Shown here one piece after another: positions 27,988 through 37,870 of a stretch of DNA of 64,000 nucleotides. Numbering within the stretch: position 1 is the stretch's first letter; each line of letters starts with the position of its first letter. A program made the translations under genes and the position numbers. The notes beneath the pieces are model-generated. The model was not told the DNA's origin and searched no databases. It was given only the letters and a program-made list of their open reading frames with translations. The DNA is from CAXMQZ01 sp963719055 (GTDB lineage: Bacteria > Acidobacteriota > Thermoanaerobaculia > Multivoradales > JAHEKO01): the NCBI GenBank assembly GCA_963719055.1, contig CAVRAU010000008.1:248001-312000 (forward strand), in the 5' to 3' direction.

Positions 27988-29385
27988 TCAGATGTGAATC
28001 GCATGCCCCACAGCCGCATGCGCCGCTTCGGCCAGCGCCTCGGAGAGAGTGGGATGAGCATGGATCGTTCGGAACAGCTCCTCGGTGGTGGACTCGATCT
28101 GCAGGGCCACGCAGGCTTCGGCGATCAGGTCGGTGGCGTGGGGTCCGATGATATGGACACCCAGTAGCTCGTCGTAACGCGTCTCCCGCACCACTTTGAC
28201 AAAACCCTCGGTCTTGCCGAGGATGGCAGCCTTGGCCAGGGCGGTGAACGGAAACTTGCCGCACGCCACGTCATGACCCCGCTCCTTGGCCTGGGCCTCG
28301 GTCAGACCCACACTGCCCACCTCTGGGTCACAGTAGGTCACGGCCGGGACCAGATCGTAGTTCAGCGGTCGCGCCGACTCGCCCGCCATGTGCTCGACTG
28401 CGAGGATGCCTTCCGCCGAGGCCACGTGGGCCAACCACGGCGTCCGGACGACATCCCCGATGGCGTAGATGTGGGGCACCGAGGTCTGCATGAACTCATT
28501 GACCTCGACATAGCCCCGATCGAGACCAATCCCCAACTCGGAGAGACCGAGATCCTCGGTGACGGGCGCCCTACCCACCGCCACCAGCAACATGTCGGTG
28601 GTCAGCTCCTGGCGCTCGCCCCCCTCTTTCTCCAGCACCAATCGCACCCCCGCATCCGTCGACTCGCTGCTGACGAGTCTGGTATCGGTGTGCGCCTTGA
28701 TCTGGCGCTTGCGAAAGGACCGCTGCAGCTGCTTGGAGATCTCTTCGTCTTCGAGTGGCAGAAGCCGGGGCAACATCTCCACCAGAATCACTTGACTGCC
28801 AAAGGCCGAGAAGATGGAAGCAAACTCGGTACCCACAGCTCCGGCCCCGAGAACCACCAGGGATGACGGGACTCTGGGCAGCTGCAGAATATGATCGGAG
28901 TTGAGGATCCGCTGGCCATCGGTTCGGGCTGCAGGAATCTCACTGGGTACCGACCCCGTGGCCACCATCACGTGCTTGCCCCAGAGGGTCTGGGATCCGG
29001 CACCGCTCACCACCTCGACCTCGTGGCGGCTCACCAGTCGTCCCCTGCCGTGATACCCCTGGATACCGTTCTTTTTGAACAGGAACTCGATACCCTTGGC
29101 ATTCTTTTCCACCACCCGGTCCTTGAAACCTCTCGTGGCCTCCAGGTTGAGTGTAGGTTCTCCTGTATCGACACCAAAATCGCTGGATCGGCGGGTTTCC
29201 TCCAGCAATCCGGCCGTGTGCAACAAGGCCTTGGTGGGGATGCAACCCCGATGGAGGCACGTGCCGCCGAGCTTGGAGTCCTTCTCCACTACGGCGACGC
29301 TCAGACCCAGCTGGGCGGCGCGGATCGCGGCCACGTAGCCTCCGGGGCCACTACCGATAACGATCAGATCCAAGGGTTCTGACAT
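27988..29385 (-). CDS. lpdA: Dihydrolipoyl dehydrogenase (E3)
   Basis: A 465-aa FAD/NAD disulfide oxidoreductase that reoxidises lipoamide. FAD motif VIGSGPGGYVAAIRAA, redox-active disulfide GGTCLHRGCIPTKALL, NAD motif VVLGAGAVGTEFASIF, second FAD segment YAIGDV, and the C-terminal catalytic HAHPTLSEALAEA (His-Glu). Length is typical. It is the first gene of the lpdA-E2-lipB-archease-rtcB-lipA run, 23 bases before the E2 start. Confidence 0.96.
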   Translation of the reverse strand: MSEPLDLIVIGSGPGGYVAAIRAAQLGLSVAVVEKDSKLGGTCLHRGCIPTKALLHTAGLLEETRRSSDFGVDTGEPTLNLEATRGFKDRVVEKNAKGIEFLFKKNGIQGYHGRGRLVSRHEVEVVSGAGSQTLWGKHVMVATGSVPSEIPAARTDGQRILNSDHILQLPRVPSSLVVLGAGAVGTEFASIFSAFGSQVILVEMLPRLLPLEDEEISKQLQRSFRKRQIKAHTDTRLVSSESTDAGVRLVLEKEGGERQELTTDMLLVAVGRAPVTEDLGLSELGIGLDRGYVEVNEFMQTSVPHIYAIGDVVRTPWLAHVASAEGILAVEHMAGESARPLNYDLVPAVTYCDPEVGSVGLTEAQAKERGHDVACGKFPFTALAKAAILGKTEGFVKVVRETRYDELLGVHIIGPHATDLIAEACVALQIESTTEELFRTIHAHPTLSEALAEAAHAAVGHAIHI

Positions 29386-29418
29386 TCTGCCTGTTCCGGA
29401 TCGGCGGGCCAGAGACGC

Positions 29419-30498
29419 TCAGGCGACAGTGACGTCATTGCAAAGGAAGACGTCCTGGATAGCGTTGAGAAGCTCGACTCCCTCGGACATGGGACGTTGG
29501 AACGCCTTGCGGCCGGAGATCAGACCCGCCCCACCCCCACGTTTGTTGATCACCGCTGTTCGGACCGCCTGTGCCAGGTCACCCTGACCCGAAGACGACC
29601 CACCCGAGTTGATCAACCCGATGCGACCCATGTAGCAATTGGCCACTTGCCAACGCACCAGATCCACCGGATGATCGGTCACCAGATCGCTGTAGACCAA
29701 CGGATGGGTCTTGCCAAAACCGATCGCGGTATAGCCGTTGTTGTTGGTGGCCTGCTTCTGCTTGACGATGTCGGCTTCGATCGTCACTCCCAGGTGATTG
29801 GCCTGGCCGGTGAGATCAGCCGCTGCATGGTAGTCGACTCCGTCCTTCTTGAACTCGGTGTTCCGCAGATAGCACCAGAGGATCGTCGCCATCCCCAGAT
29901 CGTGCGCCTGGGAGAAGGCTTCCGCGATCTCGACCAGCTCCCGGTCGCAGTCGTCGGATCCGAAATAGATGGTGGCTCCCACCGCGGCAGCGCCCAGGTC
30001 CCATGCCTGCTCCACCTGGGCGAAGAGAATCTGCTTGTACCGATTCGGGTAGGTCAGGAGCTCGTTGTGGTTGATCTTGACCACGAAAGGGATTTTGTGA
30101 GCGTATTTGCGCGACATGACTCCCAGCACCCCCAGAGTCGAAGCCACACCGTTGCAACCCCCTTCGATCGCCAGGCGAATGATGTTCTCAGGATCGAAGT
30201 ACGCCGGATTGGGCGCAAACGAGGCCGCGGCGGAGTGCTCGATTCCCTGGTCCACGGGCAGGATGGACATGTATCCGGTGCCCCCGAGGCGGCCCGAACC
30301 ATACAGCCTCCCCAAGCTCACCAGCACATTGGGCGAACGGTCCGAAACGCCGAAGACCGTGTCGATGTGATCGGGCCCTGGCAGGTGCAGCAGGTCTTTG
30401 GTAATGCCTCGAGACTCATGGGCCAACAGGTTGTCGGCATCGTCTCCGAGAAGCTCCACAATACGATCGATCTGTGATGGGGTCTGGGCAATGGTCAT
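29419..30498 (-). CDS. fbaB: Class I fructose-bisphosphate aldolase, FbaB/DhnA type
   Basis: A 359-aa Schiff-base aldolase of the archaeal/FbaB type, cleaving fructose 1,6-bisphosphate in glycolysis or making it in gluconeogenesis. Diagnostic segments: SILPVDQGIEHSAAASFAPNP, YFDPENIIRLAIEGGCNGV, VVKINHNELL, ATIYFGSDDC, and the phosphate-binding INSGGSSSGQGD and RGGGAGLISGRKAFQR. An in-frame TTG three codons upstream (30507) is close to GGAGG and could be the true start. It is a stand-alone gene between lpdA and a hydrolase gene. Confidence 0.92.
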   Translation of the reverse strand: MTIAQTPSQIDRIVELLGDDADNLLAHESRGITKDLLHLPGPDHIDTVFGVSDRSPNVLVSLGRLYGSGRLGGTGYMSILPVDQGIEHSAAASFAPNPAYFDPENIIRLAIEGGCNGVASTLGVLGVMSRKYAHKIPFVVKINHNELLTYPNRYKQILFAQVEQAWDLGAAAVGATIYFGSDDCDRELVEIAEAFSQAHDLGMATILWCYLRNTEFKKDGVDYHAAADLTGQANHLGVTIEADIVKQKQATNNNGYTAIGFGKTHPLVYSDLVTDHPVDLVRWQVANCYMGRIGLINSGGSSSGQGDLAQAVRTAVINKRGGGAGLISGRKAFQRPMSEGVELLNAIQDVFLCNDVTVA

Positions 30499-30549
30499 AG
30501 TCTTCAAACGCCTCCAGCGGAAAGGAAAATGTCGTGACCCTTGATTATT

Positions 30550-31350
30550 TCACACGCTTGGCGGGCCATTCAGGGCCGACACGAAGTTGTCGATCTCCCG
30601 CCATACCTGCGGGTAAGACAACAGATCGTTGTGGCCGGCCCCCTCGACAGGCACCCATCTCGCGGTCTCCAGGCTGGTCGCCACCCGCTCGCCCTGGTCC
30701 ACGGGGATGATCCTGTCGATAGAACCGTGAAGGACCAGCGCAGGTCTATCGATCAGAGGTGCCACCGACAGGGAATCGTATCTCTCCCGCAGACCGGCCG
30801 CCACCAGAAAACGGGGGAAGTGCGCGTTCGCCACAGCGGCCAGACTCGTCCAGGGACTGATGACCACGATCCCGTCGACCGCCGCCGGACTTTCTGCCGC
30901 GAGATAGACAGCCAGGGCGGCACCCAGCGACCAGCCACAAGGCACCACAGCCAGGCTTGGATAGCGGGCGCGTGTCCACTGCAACGCAGCGGTCGCCGCG
31001 CTCTTCAGCGACTCCTCGGAGGGTTGCCCGGTGCTGCGTCCATAACCGGGGTAGTCCACCACCAACAGCGGCACCCTGAGCGCGACCAGCTGTTCGTAGA
31101 GGCCCGCCCACTTCATGGTTTCGAGATTCTCGCCATTGCCATGAAAAAAGATCATGGCCGGGCGATCACCAAGCTGCGAGACGGGATGATGCCAGGCGAT
31201 GACCTGGGAACCCCCATCGAGAATCAGGATCACCTCTTCAAATCCGGGAGGTGGGGTCCCGACCTTCACATCTGGGGCTGGGTAGATCAGACTTCGCATC
31301 GAACATCCGGTGCTGAAAGACACCACCCAGAGGAGAAAGAACCCGGCCAT
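30550..31350 (-). CDS. Alpha/beta-hydrolase lipoprotein
   Basis: A 266-aa predicted lipoprotein: the ATG at 31350 gives a signal with lipobox SFSTGC (Cys about 16). The hydrolase fold shows the oxyanion HGNGEN, VDYPGYGRSTG, the nucleophile elbow CGWSLGAAL, the acid in HGSIDRIIPVDQG and the His in GAGHNDLL. It resembles BEM46/serine-aminopeptidase-like hydrolases; substrate unknown. It follows the NUDIX gene by 29 bases; an in-frame TTG at 31383 overlapping the NUDIX stop is an alternative start. Confidence 0.82.
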   Translation of the reverse strand: MAGFFLLWVVSFSTGCSMRSLIYPAPDVKVGTPPPGFEEVILILDGGSQVIAWHHPVSQLGDRPAMIFFHGNGENLETMKWAGLYEQLVALRVPLLVVDYPGYGRSTGQPSEESLKSAATAALQWTRARYPSLAVVPCGWSLGAALAVYLAAESPAAVDGIVVISPWTSLAAVANAHFPRFLVAAGLRERYDSLSVAPLIDRPALVLHGSIDRIIPVDQGERVATSLETARWVPVEGAGHNDLLSYPQVWREIDNFVSALNGPPSV

Positions 31351-31379
31351 CGCCTTGATGATCCGGGCCGAGGCATCGG

Positions 31380-31976
31380 TCAAACCTCTGCCGGGAGTTG
31401 GAAGCCGAGACGGTCCATCAGGTTCTGGATGATTCTGGCGGTCAATCCCCACACCTGCCGCTTGCCCACGTGGTAGACGCGGATCCATCGCTCCACCTCA
31501 TCGATCTTGACCAACCGATCTTCTACCATCGAATAGTCGGCAAAAGCCAGGAGTGGTACGGGGAAGACTTCGGCGATCTCGAGGTGATTGACGTCCGTTT
31601 CCAACGGATAGGGCACCGCGCCGACACACGGGACGATACTGAATCCACTGGGGGTGGACGCCTCGTCGAGCTCGCCCAAACGAACCACCTTGGCCACATC
31701 GATCCCCAGTTCCTCGTGGGTTTCGCGGAGCGCGGCGTCCCAGGAGTCTTCGCCGATCTCTCGTCCACCACCGGGAAAAGCGATCTGACCGCGGTGCTGC
31801 GGCAGGGTCTCCGATCGCTTGGTCAACAGAGTCCAGAGCTCTCCCGCCTCCACATACAGGGGTACCAGCACGGCTGCCTGTCGGGCTTCGCTAGCCGGCA
31901 GACGTTTTGGGGGAGGTGATGCCAGTCGGTTTCTCAGGTCGAAGATCCAGCTGTGGGGGGACTGCTGATCGTTCAT
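31380..31976 (-). CDS. NUDIX hydrolase, CoA-diphosphatase type
   Basis: A 198-aa NUDIX protein with the box GGGREIGEDSWDAALRETHEELGI and, just upstream, LLTKRSETLPQHRGQIAFPGG, the extra signature of the CoA pyrophosphatase (NudL) subgroup, which splits CoA into phosphopantetheine and 3',5'-ADP. The ATG at 31976 overlaps the stop of the upstream membrane-protein gene (ATGA). The much longer open frame upstream is a shadow of that gene. Confidence 0.85.
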   Translation of the reverse strand: MNDQQSPHSWIFDLRNRLASPPPKRLPASEARQAAVLVPLYVEAGELWTLLTKRSETLPQHRGQIAFPGGGREIGEDSWDAALRETHEELGIDVAKVVRLGELDEASTPSGFSIVPCVGAVPYPLETDVNHLEIAEVFPVPLLAFADYSMVEDRLVKIDEVERWIRVYHVGKRQVWGLTARIIQNLMDRLGFQLPAEV

Positions 31977-33665
31977 GGTCTCGTCCGTTCCAGATCCGCG
32001 GCAATGGCGGTGATGGTCAAGGTCTGGGCACGAGCTTCCTCCATCGGCATGCGGAACCGCAGCACGTAGTTGAAATGCTTCTCGCGACTCCACCACATGG
32101 AATGCAGCCCTTTGCGTCTCAGATTCTCCAGACGAAAGCCTACCCCTCCGTCGGGCAACAGCACCATATCCCCCAGGTCGGCCCCTCGCACTTCCAGGCT
32201 GGCCTCGGCCTGTGGACCAAATTGCAGATGGACCGCGGCCAGCTCGGTAGGAGCGGCCAGATGCAGCTCGGACCAGCCCTTTCCTCTGAGGAGCCAGCGA
32301 CTGGCACCGCTCACCCTGGCCTCGAGACTCAGCGAACGAATCCAGAAACGGCTCCCCATCACTTCTCCCGGCGGCAAGGCCTCCTGGGTGGTTTCCAGAG
32401 GTAGAAAGGAATGCAACCGTCCCGAGCTGTGGCGATAGACACCGTCGGCCGTGACCGGCTCGACGCTGGGTGCCAACCACGTCGGGTACATGGCTGGCGC
32501 CGCCAGGAGCACCGTGGCCACGAGCCAGCCACGCGGCAGCGGCCGGGTGGGAACAAACCAAAGCAGCACAAACCAGGGGATCAGCCAGGCATTGCCGATC
32601 GCAGCCGGGCCATTGAAGAAATTGAAAGGTGCGAGCACCAGAAACGCCAGGCTACCCAAGAGAGCCGTGACCACCAGGACGGAGCGACCCGAACCGCCCT
32701 TCCAAAGCCCCAGAAGAGCCACCAGAGGCAGAAAGTAGGGCAACAGCCCGACGTTGCGTCCGACAGCGAAATAGAGGAGATTCCACGTTGTCAGCGCGAT
32801 GCTGGCCTGAAACTTCTCGCCTCCGAACCCCTCTCCCAAATCGCTCATCGACAGACCCCAGAGCCCGTCCAGCAGGCCGGAGAGGAACAAGACCAGGGCC
32901 AGACCCGAGATCAGGCCCGCCATGGCCGATCGACGCCGCTCCGCGCGGCGCACTGACGGCTGCTGGCAGAGCCAAGAAGAGATACAGAGGATGATGAACC
33001 GCCACCAGACCCAAGAGTCCGCCGATGGCGACGCCACGTCCGCCAGCACTCGAAGTGGTTTCAGGAGGTCGGTAGATTTCCCGCAAGCCGTGAGCTGCCG
33101 GCTCTTCATGCCGCAGACAAAGATGGAAAGCGATCGCCACACAGGCGACGAGCAGCATGGTGGGGCTGATCAGAAAGACACTGCGGTACATCACCGAAGC
33201 AAACAGACAGACAGCGATCATGGCCACAGCGGCTCGGCCCAGGCGCTGGCCCAGGCTCTTCGTGGCCGCCACCACGGCAAGCGCCAGCAGCAGCACGTTG
33301 GCGATGACGGGTCCCCGCAGGGGAGCGAGCCAGACAAAGGGTGCCAGGATCACGGGGTAGATCGCCGGCACGTCGTAGGCCGGGCTCTCGGACGAGATCG
33401 AGGGCCGCAGCAGCAGGTCGTCAGCGGATCGAGGAAGCTCGCCAATTCTCTTCTTGTCGAGACTGCCGAACTGCCAATCCAGATCGTGAATCAGGCTCTG
33501 CGCCGCGGCGAGATAGGTCACCTCTGGCGCGGCCAACCCCTCAGGATCACGAGGACACGCGACGGCCGCCAACAACAACACCGCCAGCAGGACCGCAAGA
33601 ACGTATCCGGGTGCCGACCGAAACAGGCTGATGCCGTGCGGGTCCTCTACAGAAACCTCACCCAT
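31973..33665 (-). CDS. Polytopic membrane protein, possible GT-C glycosyltransferase (frameshifted)
   Basis: 563 aa after one correction. A short N terminus leads to about ten hydrophobic helices and a soluble C-terminal domain of about 170 residues. Early periplasmic loops with PEVTYLAAAQSLIHDLDWQFG and YDVPAIYPVILAPF resemble dolichol-phosphate-mannose-type (GT-C) transferases, but no certain catalytic motif is seen. The frame breaks around 32930-32960 (SAPRGAAS in one frame, RRSAMAGLISG in the next). Its ATG (33665) lies inside the end of the upstream glycosyltransferase gene and its stop overlaps the NUDIX start, so all three are coupled. Confidence 0.6.
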
Positions 33666-35239
33666 TTGGGTCCCCCCAGGGCATTCATACCGGATACCCC
33701 CTGCAGATGGGGCTCGACGATGAGCATCGCCGCCCCGATCGGTCTTCGGATCCGAATCTCGAAGTCCCGCGACTCCCGCGGTCCGATCTCGGTCGGGGAG
33801 CTCGACCCATTCGGGTTTGACGGGCGGTCCCCAGGGATTCCGCCGCCACTCGAGCTCGATCATCACGCCCCCCATCCCGGCGCCCGTTCTCAGCCACCGG
33901 GACGGTCCGTGGTTGGTGAGACGCATCTTCAGCCGTCTCGCCTCGCCTTCCGGCCAGGGAGGGTCGCTTCCTTGTACATCCAGATCTCCCCACACCTCTC
34001 GCCAGACCAGGGTCGACGGCGGCACCGTTGGGGGTGGAAGATCTCCGAGAGGCGGTATTTCGGCCAACTCGGCGCAGGCCTCGGCGATGGCTTGGGCGGC
34101 GCTCCGGGGCGCGTGGTCGTGCTGGATATAGCGCCTGGCCGCCTGGGACATCTGTGCCAGACGAGGTCTGTCCGCCAAAAGATCGCCGACCCGCTGCGCC
34201 AACTCGTCCACCTCACCCTCGCCCAGCGGAATCTTGACCACCACGTCGTCGGGAAGCTCGGCCGAATGGGCATAGTCCGAGACGATCGCCGGACGTCCCA
34301 CCGCCAGCACCCGCAGTAGGGAGGCCGATGTTTCGCCTGCCGTCGGGTACCGCAGGTTGACGCACAGATCACAAGCCGCGATGGCCTGCTCGAACTCCTC
34401 GAAATCCAAGAAGCCCATGGTGTGGACCCGGTCGGCGGCCCCGGCGTCCTCGGCCGCCGAGGCAAAATCGAGCACCGGCGAGACTTCGCCCGCAATCAGC
34501 AGATGCGCCTGCTCCATACCCGGCCTGCCCAGCGCCGCGATGACCTGGTCGGTTCGCTTGATCGGTGTCTGAAAACCCATGGAACCGATCAACGGAGTGT
34601 CGGGTGCGATACCGAGCCGCTGGCGAAAGGCCAAGCCCTGTTCATGCTCGGCCTCGGGAGGCAGGGGAATCCCCATGGGGATCTGGCGCACCTGCATCTC
34701 CGGATCCTCTTCGAGAATCCTCTCGGCTGCCCAGCGACTGTGAACCAGCACCCCCCGCTGGCGGCGGAGCAGGGTCCGATGAGCGGGCAAGGAGAACATG
34801 GCTGCCTGTCCCAATTCACCCCACCGGCGAGCGCGTGGCAGCACACTCTCCCACCCAGCCGTGGTCGGTCGCCAAGCGCTCCAGATAGGGCTCCAATCGA
34901 GCCTTCCCCAAGGTCATCTCGACCAACAAATGATGGAGAATGACATCGTGCAGAGTCATCACTCCGGGTCGCTCGAGAGCCAACTCCATCACGGACTCGT
35001 GGTACTCGTTGTTGCCCATCTGGTACAACGGCAAGCGTCCGGACTCACCCGTGGCGGCTGGCCGCCACCGGTTTCCAGCGTTCCTCCAGCTCGGGTGAGA
35101 TGGGCTGATCGGGAAGCCGAATCACCCGCAAGTCGCAAAGATCTTCCAGGTTGGGCAGAAGATCCGCGCTGTAGTCGGAGATCCCCGACCGCACAGGCGG
35201 CAGTGGGGAGACGAAATCGATCGGACAGGGAGCGCTCAT
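33647..35239 (-). CDS. Glycosyltransferase family 4-like protein (three frameshifts)
   Basis: 529 aa once three inserted bases are removed. The N terminus VSPLPPVRSGISDYSADLLP is the typical GT4 opening (acceptor-side Gly loop). Then come HDVILHHLL, VLVHSRWAAERI, IPMGIPLP, the nucleotide-sugar domain with GSMGFQTPIKRTDQVIAA, LLIAGEVSP, and the E-x7-E region LRYPTAGETSASLLRVLA. The C-terminal 130 residues form a separate beta-rich domain ending PKWVRFL. Breaks near 35050 (GGG run), 34855 and 33765. It probably adds a sugar to an envelope polymer or lipid; donor and acceptor unknown. Confidence 0.78.
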
Positions 35240-35247
35240 GCTCGAGC

Positions 35248-36373
35248 CTAGCCGACCGGTTCGCCGCCTTCGGTCCCGGTCTCACCCATCTGGTAACTCA
35301 ACCAGGCTTCGATGAAAGTATCGATGTCGCCATCGAGCACCCTATCGGCATCCCCCATCTCCACAGAGGTCCGATGATCCTTGACCATCCGATAGGGCTG
35401 CAAAACATAGCTCCTGATCTGGCTACCCCAGGCGATGTCCTTCTTGGTGCCCTCCTTGGCCGCCGCCGCCTCCTCCCGCTTGCTGATCTCGAGATCGTAG
35501 AGTCGGGCTCGCAGGATCTTCATGGCGGTGGCGCGATTCTTGTGCTGACTGCGTTCGTTCTGGCAGGCCACGACGATGCCTGACGGCAAATGAGTGAGGC
35601 GCACGGCCGATTCCGTCTTGTTGACATGCTGACCGCCGGCACCCGAAGCCCGATAGGTGTCGACACGCAGATCACCGTCGGCGATCTCGATCTCCACATC
35701 GTCGTCGACTTCCGGATAGACGTAGACCGAAGCGAAGGATGTGTGTCGACGACTGGCCGCGTCGAATGGGCTGATGCGAACGAGCCGGTGGACCCCCGAC
35801 TCTCCATGGAGATAGCCGTAGGCATAGTCACCCCGGACCGCAAAGGTGGCGCTCTTGATGCCGGCTTCCTCGCCTTCGAGCCGATCGAGCAGCTCGCTCT
35901 CGTAGCCGTTCTTCTCCGCCCACCGCAGATACATGCGCAGGAGCATTTCGGCCCAGTCCTGGGACTCGGTTCCACCGGCACCGGGGTGAATCGCCACCAA
36001 GGCGCTCTTGTCATCGTCCTCGCCAGACAGCTTGAGCTGCAGGTCGAGCTGGCGGAGCTCATCGGCGAGCCGGGTCAGGAACTCCTCCCCTTCCTCGTCG
36101 GCCTCGCCTTCGGACACCAGCTCCTGCCAGGCGGCCAGCTCGTCGGCGTCGGCGCGCAAGCGGTTCAGTGTCGAGAGACGTCGCTCCAGGCTCCGCCGTC
36201 GTTTCAGAAGGGGTGCGCTGGCCGCGTGATCATCCCAGAATCCGGGAGCTTCCATCTGCCGATCGATGTCGGCCATCTGCTGCTCGAGGTCGGCGTCCTC
36301 AAAGATACCCCCGGAGGACAACCAATTGCCGATCGAGCTGTTCCATGCGCTGCTGTATTTCCGCTGAACTCAT
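35248..36373 (-). CDS. prfB: Peptide chain release factor 2 with programmed +1 frameshift
   Basis: RF2 (374 aa) terminates translation at UGA and UAA. Translation starts at the ATG at 36373, runs 24 codons to LRGYL, meets UGA at 36301-36299 and shifts +1 to EDADLEQQ. The main part has the RF2 anticodon-like SPF motif (RISPFDAASRRHTSF) and the catalytic GGQ in SGAGGQHVNKTESAVR. The shift site is CGG GGG UAU CUU UGA, nearly the E. coli one, and allows RF2 to control its own level through UGA recognition. It lies just after lnt, whose restored TAA is two bases before this ATG. Confidence 0.96.
36298..36313 (-). promoter_or_regulatory. prfB programmed +1 frameshift site
   Basis: CGG GGG UAU CUU UGA G: an internal Shine-Dalgarno-like purine run, a slippery CUU and the in-frame UGA. 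The base after the UGA is G instead of the usual C. The product sequence continues without loss in the +1 frame, so this is regulation and not one of the consensus errors in the window. Confidence 0.93.
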
Positions 36374-36375
36374 CG

Positions 36376-37859
36376 TTAGGATCCTTTGCGGCCACTGCAA
36401 TATAGCAAAAGCCGCGATTATCAGACAGAGTACCGGCACCAGCCAGGGGGCCCGGCTATAGGGAGTGAGAGTCGTGATCCCTGGCACTTCAGCGGCCAGA
36501 ATACCCTCCTCACCCACTCCCAGGTGTTGCAGTGCCGAGCCGTCGGGTCCGACCACCGCAGACACCCCCGTAATGGCTGCCCGCAACAGATAGCGACCGT
36601 TTTCCGCGGCGCGAAACCTCGCGGCCCGATAGTGCTGCCACGGGGCCCAACTGTCACCGTACCAGGAGTCGTTCGTCACCGTCACCAGTATGGAGCCACC
36701 ACGACGGACCTGCTCTGCGACCTCCGCGGGAAAGGTGATCTCGAAGCAAATCGCCGGCACCAGCTGCTGACCTGCCCAGGGCACGCAGCCCTCCTCGGCA
36801 CCCGCCAGAAACGTCGCCGGCGTTGCGGGCGATCTTGTCGAGAAACGGCAACCAGCCCGCCATCGGAACATACTCGCCAAAGGGCACCAGATGCCGCTTG
36901 TCATAGCGGGTCTGAAGACCAGTCTTCATCGATGAGCAGGACCGTATTGAACACGCCACCGTCCCCTGTCATCGAGGTGTTGACCAGCACCGGGCAGCCC
37001 GCCGCCGCCAGGCTTTCGAGATCCTGGCGCAACCTCTCGTCGCGGCTGTACGAGTAGGGCCAGGCAGCGCTCTCCGGCCATATCAACAGTACCCCCGGCT
37101 GCTGGCAGGCTTGACGCGACATCTGGAACATCTGCTGATACTGCGCTTCCACCGCGGCCGCATTCCACTCGGTGAGGATACCGATGTTCGGCTGCAGGAT
37201 TCGCACCTCGAGGCCTTCCCGACTCGAGATCTCCGCGGCCGGTGGTGCGGCCCAACGACCCGCCATGGCGAACAGCAGCAGGACAGTTCCCACTGTCGCA
37301 ACAGCCCGCTCCCACCGTCTTTGCCTGGCCGCGAGCGCGATGGCGGAGTTGGAAAGCAGCAGTAGAAAGCCGACCCCGTAGGGTCCGATCCAGGCCGCCA
37401 GCGGCAGATGCCCCGGGGAAATCGATCCAGGCATAGGCGGCCAGATTCCACGGAAAACCGGAGAAGAGGTGACCACGGAGCCACTCCACCACCACCCAGA
37501 GAGCTGGCAGCCCGAGCAGTGCCAGAGCGCCTCCTCGGCGCCACACCATGGCACTGGTGCGCTGCGAAGAGACCCGTAAAGAGAGCCAGATAGGAAGCCA
37601 GGGCCAACAGTCCCGACACCGACAGCCAACCGGGGAGCTGCCCGTGAATCTCCAGAGTGGGAATGATCCAGGGAATCGAAACCAGCCAGAAGGCCAGCCC
37701 GTGGACCCAGCCCAGAACCGCCGCCCGCGGCTGACCCAGCAGCAGGATGAGGGGCACGAGGGCGACCCAGGGAAGCACCAGCCAGGCATGTTGACCGAAA
37801 CAGAGGCCCCAGGCCGCACCCCCCAGAAGGGCCAGCAGCCAGCTCGGCAGTGCTGTCAT
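36376..37859 (-). CDS. lnt: Apolipoprotein N-acyltransferase (multiple frameshifts)
   Basis: Integral-membrane enzyme completing bacterial lipoproteins by N-acylation; 492 aa after five inserted bases are removed. The N-terminal membrane helices begin SWLLALLGGAAWGLCFG. The catalytic triad is present but spread over frames: Glu in LIWPESAAWPYS, Lys in YDKRHLVPFGEYVP, Cys in PAICFEITFP, followed by VTNDSWYGDSWAPWQH. Breaks lie near 37545, 37430, 36925, 36830 and probably 36395. The last is inferred because the uncorrected frame runs on into prfB, whereas removing one C gives FAILQWRKGS and a TAA at 36378. All motifs are intact, so the gene is most likely functional. Confidence 0.85.
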
Positions 37860-37870
37860 GATTCGGTAGC

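Noticed and set aside
36298..36313. prfB frame change as another consensus error
   Set aside because: It coincides with the conserved RF2 shift site (purine run, CUU, UGA), and correcting it would remove a known regulatory element.
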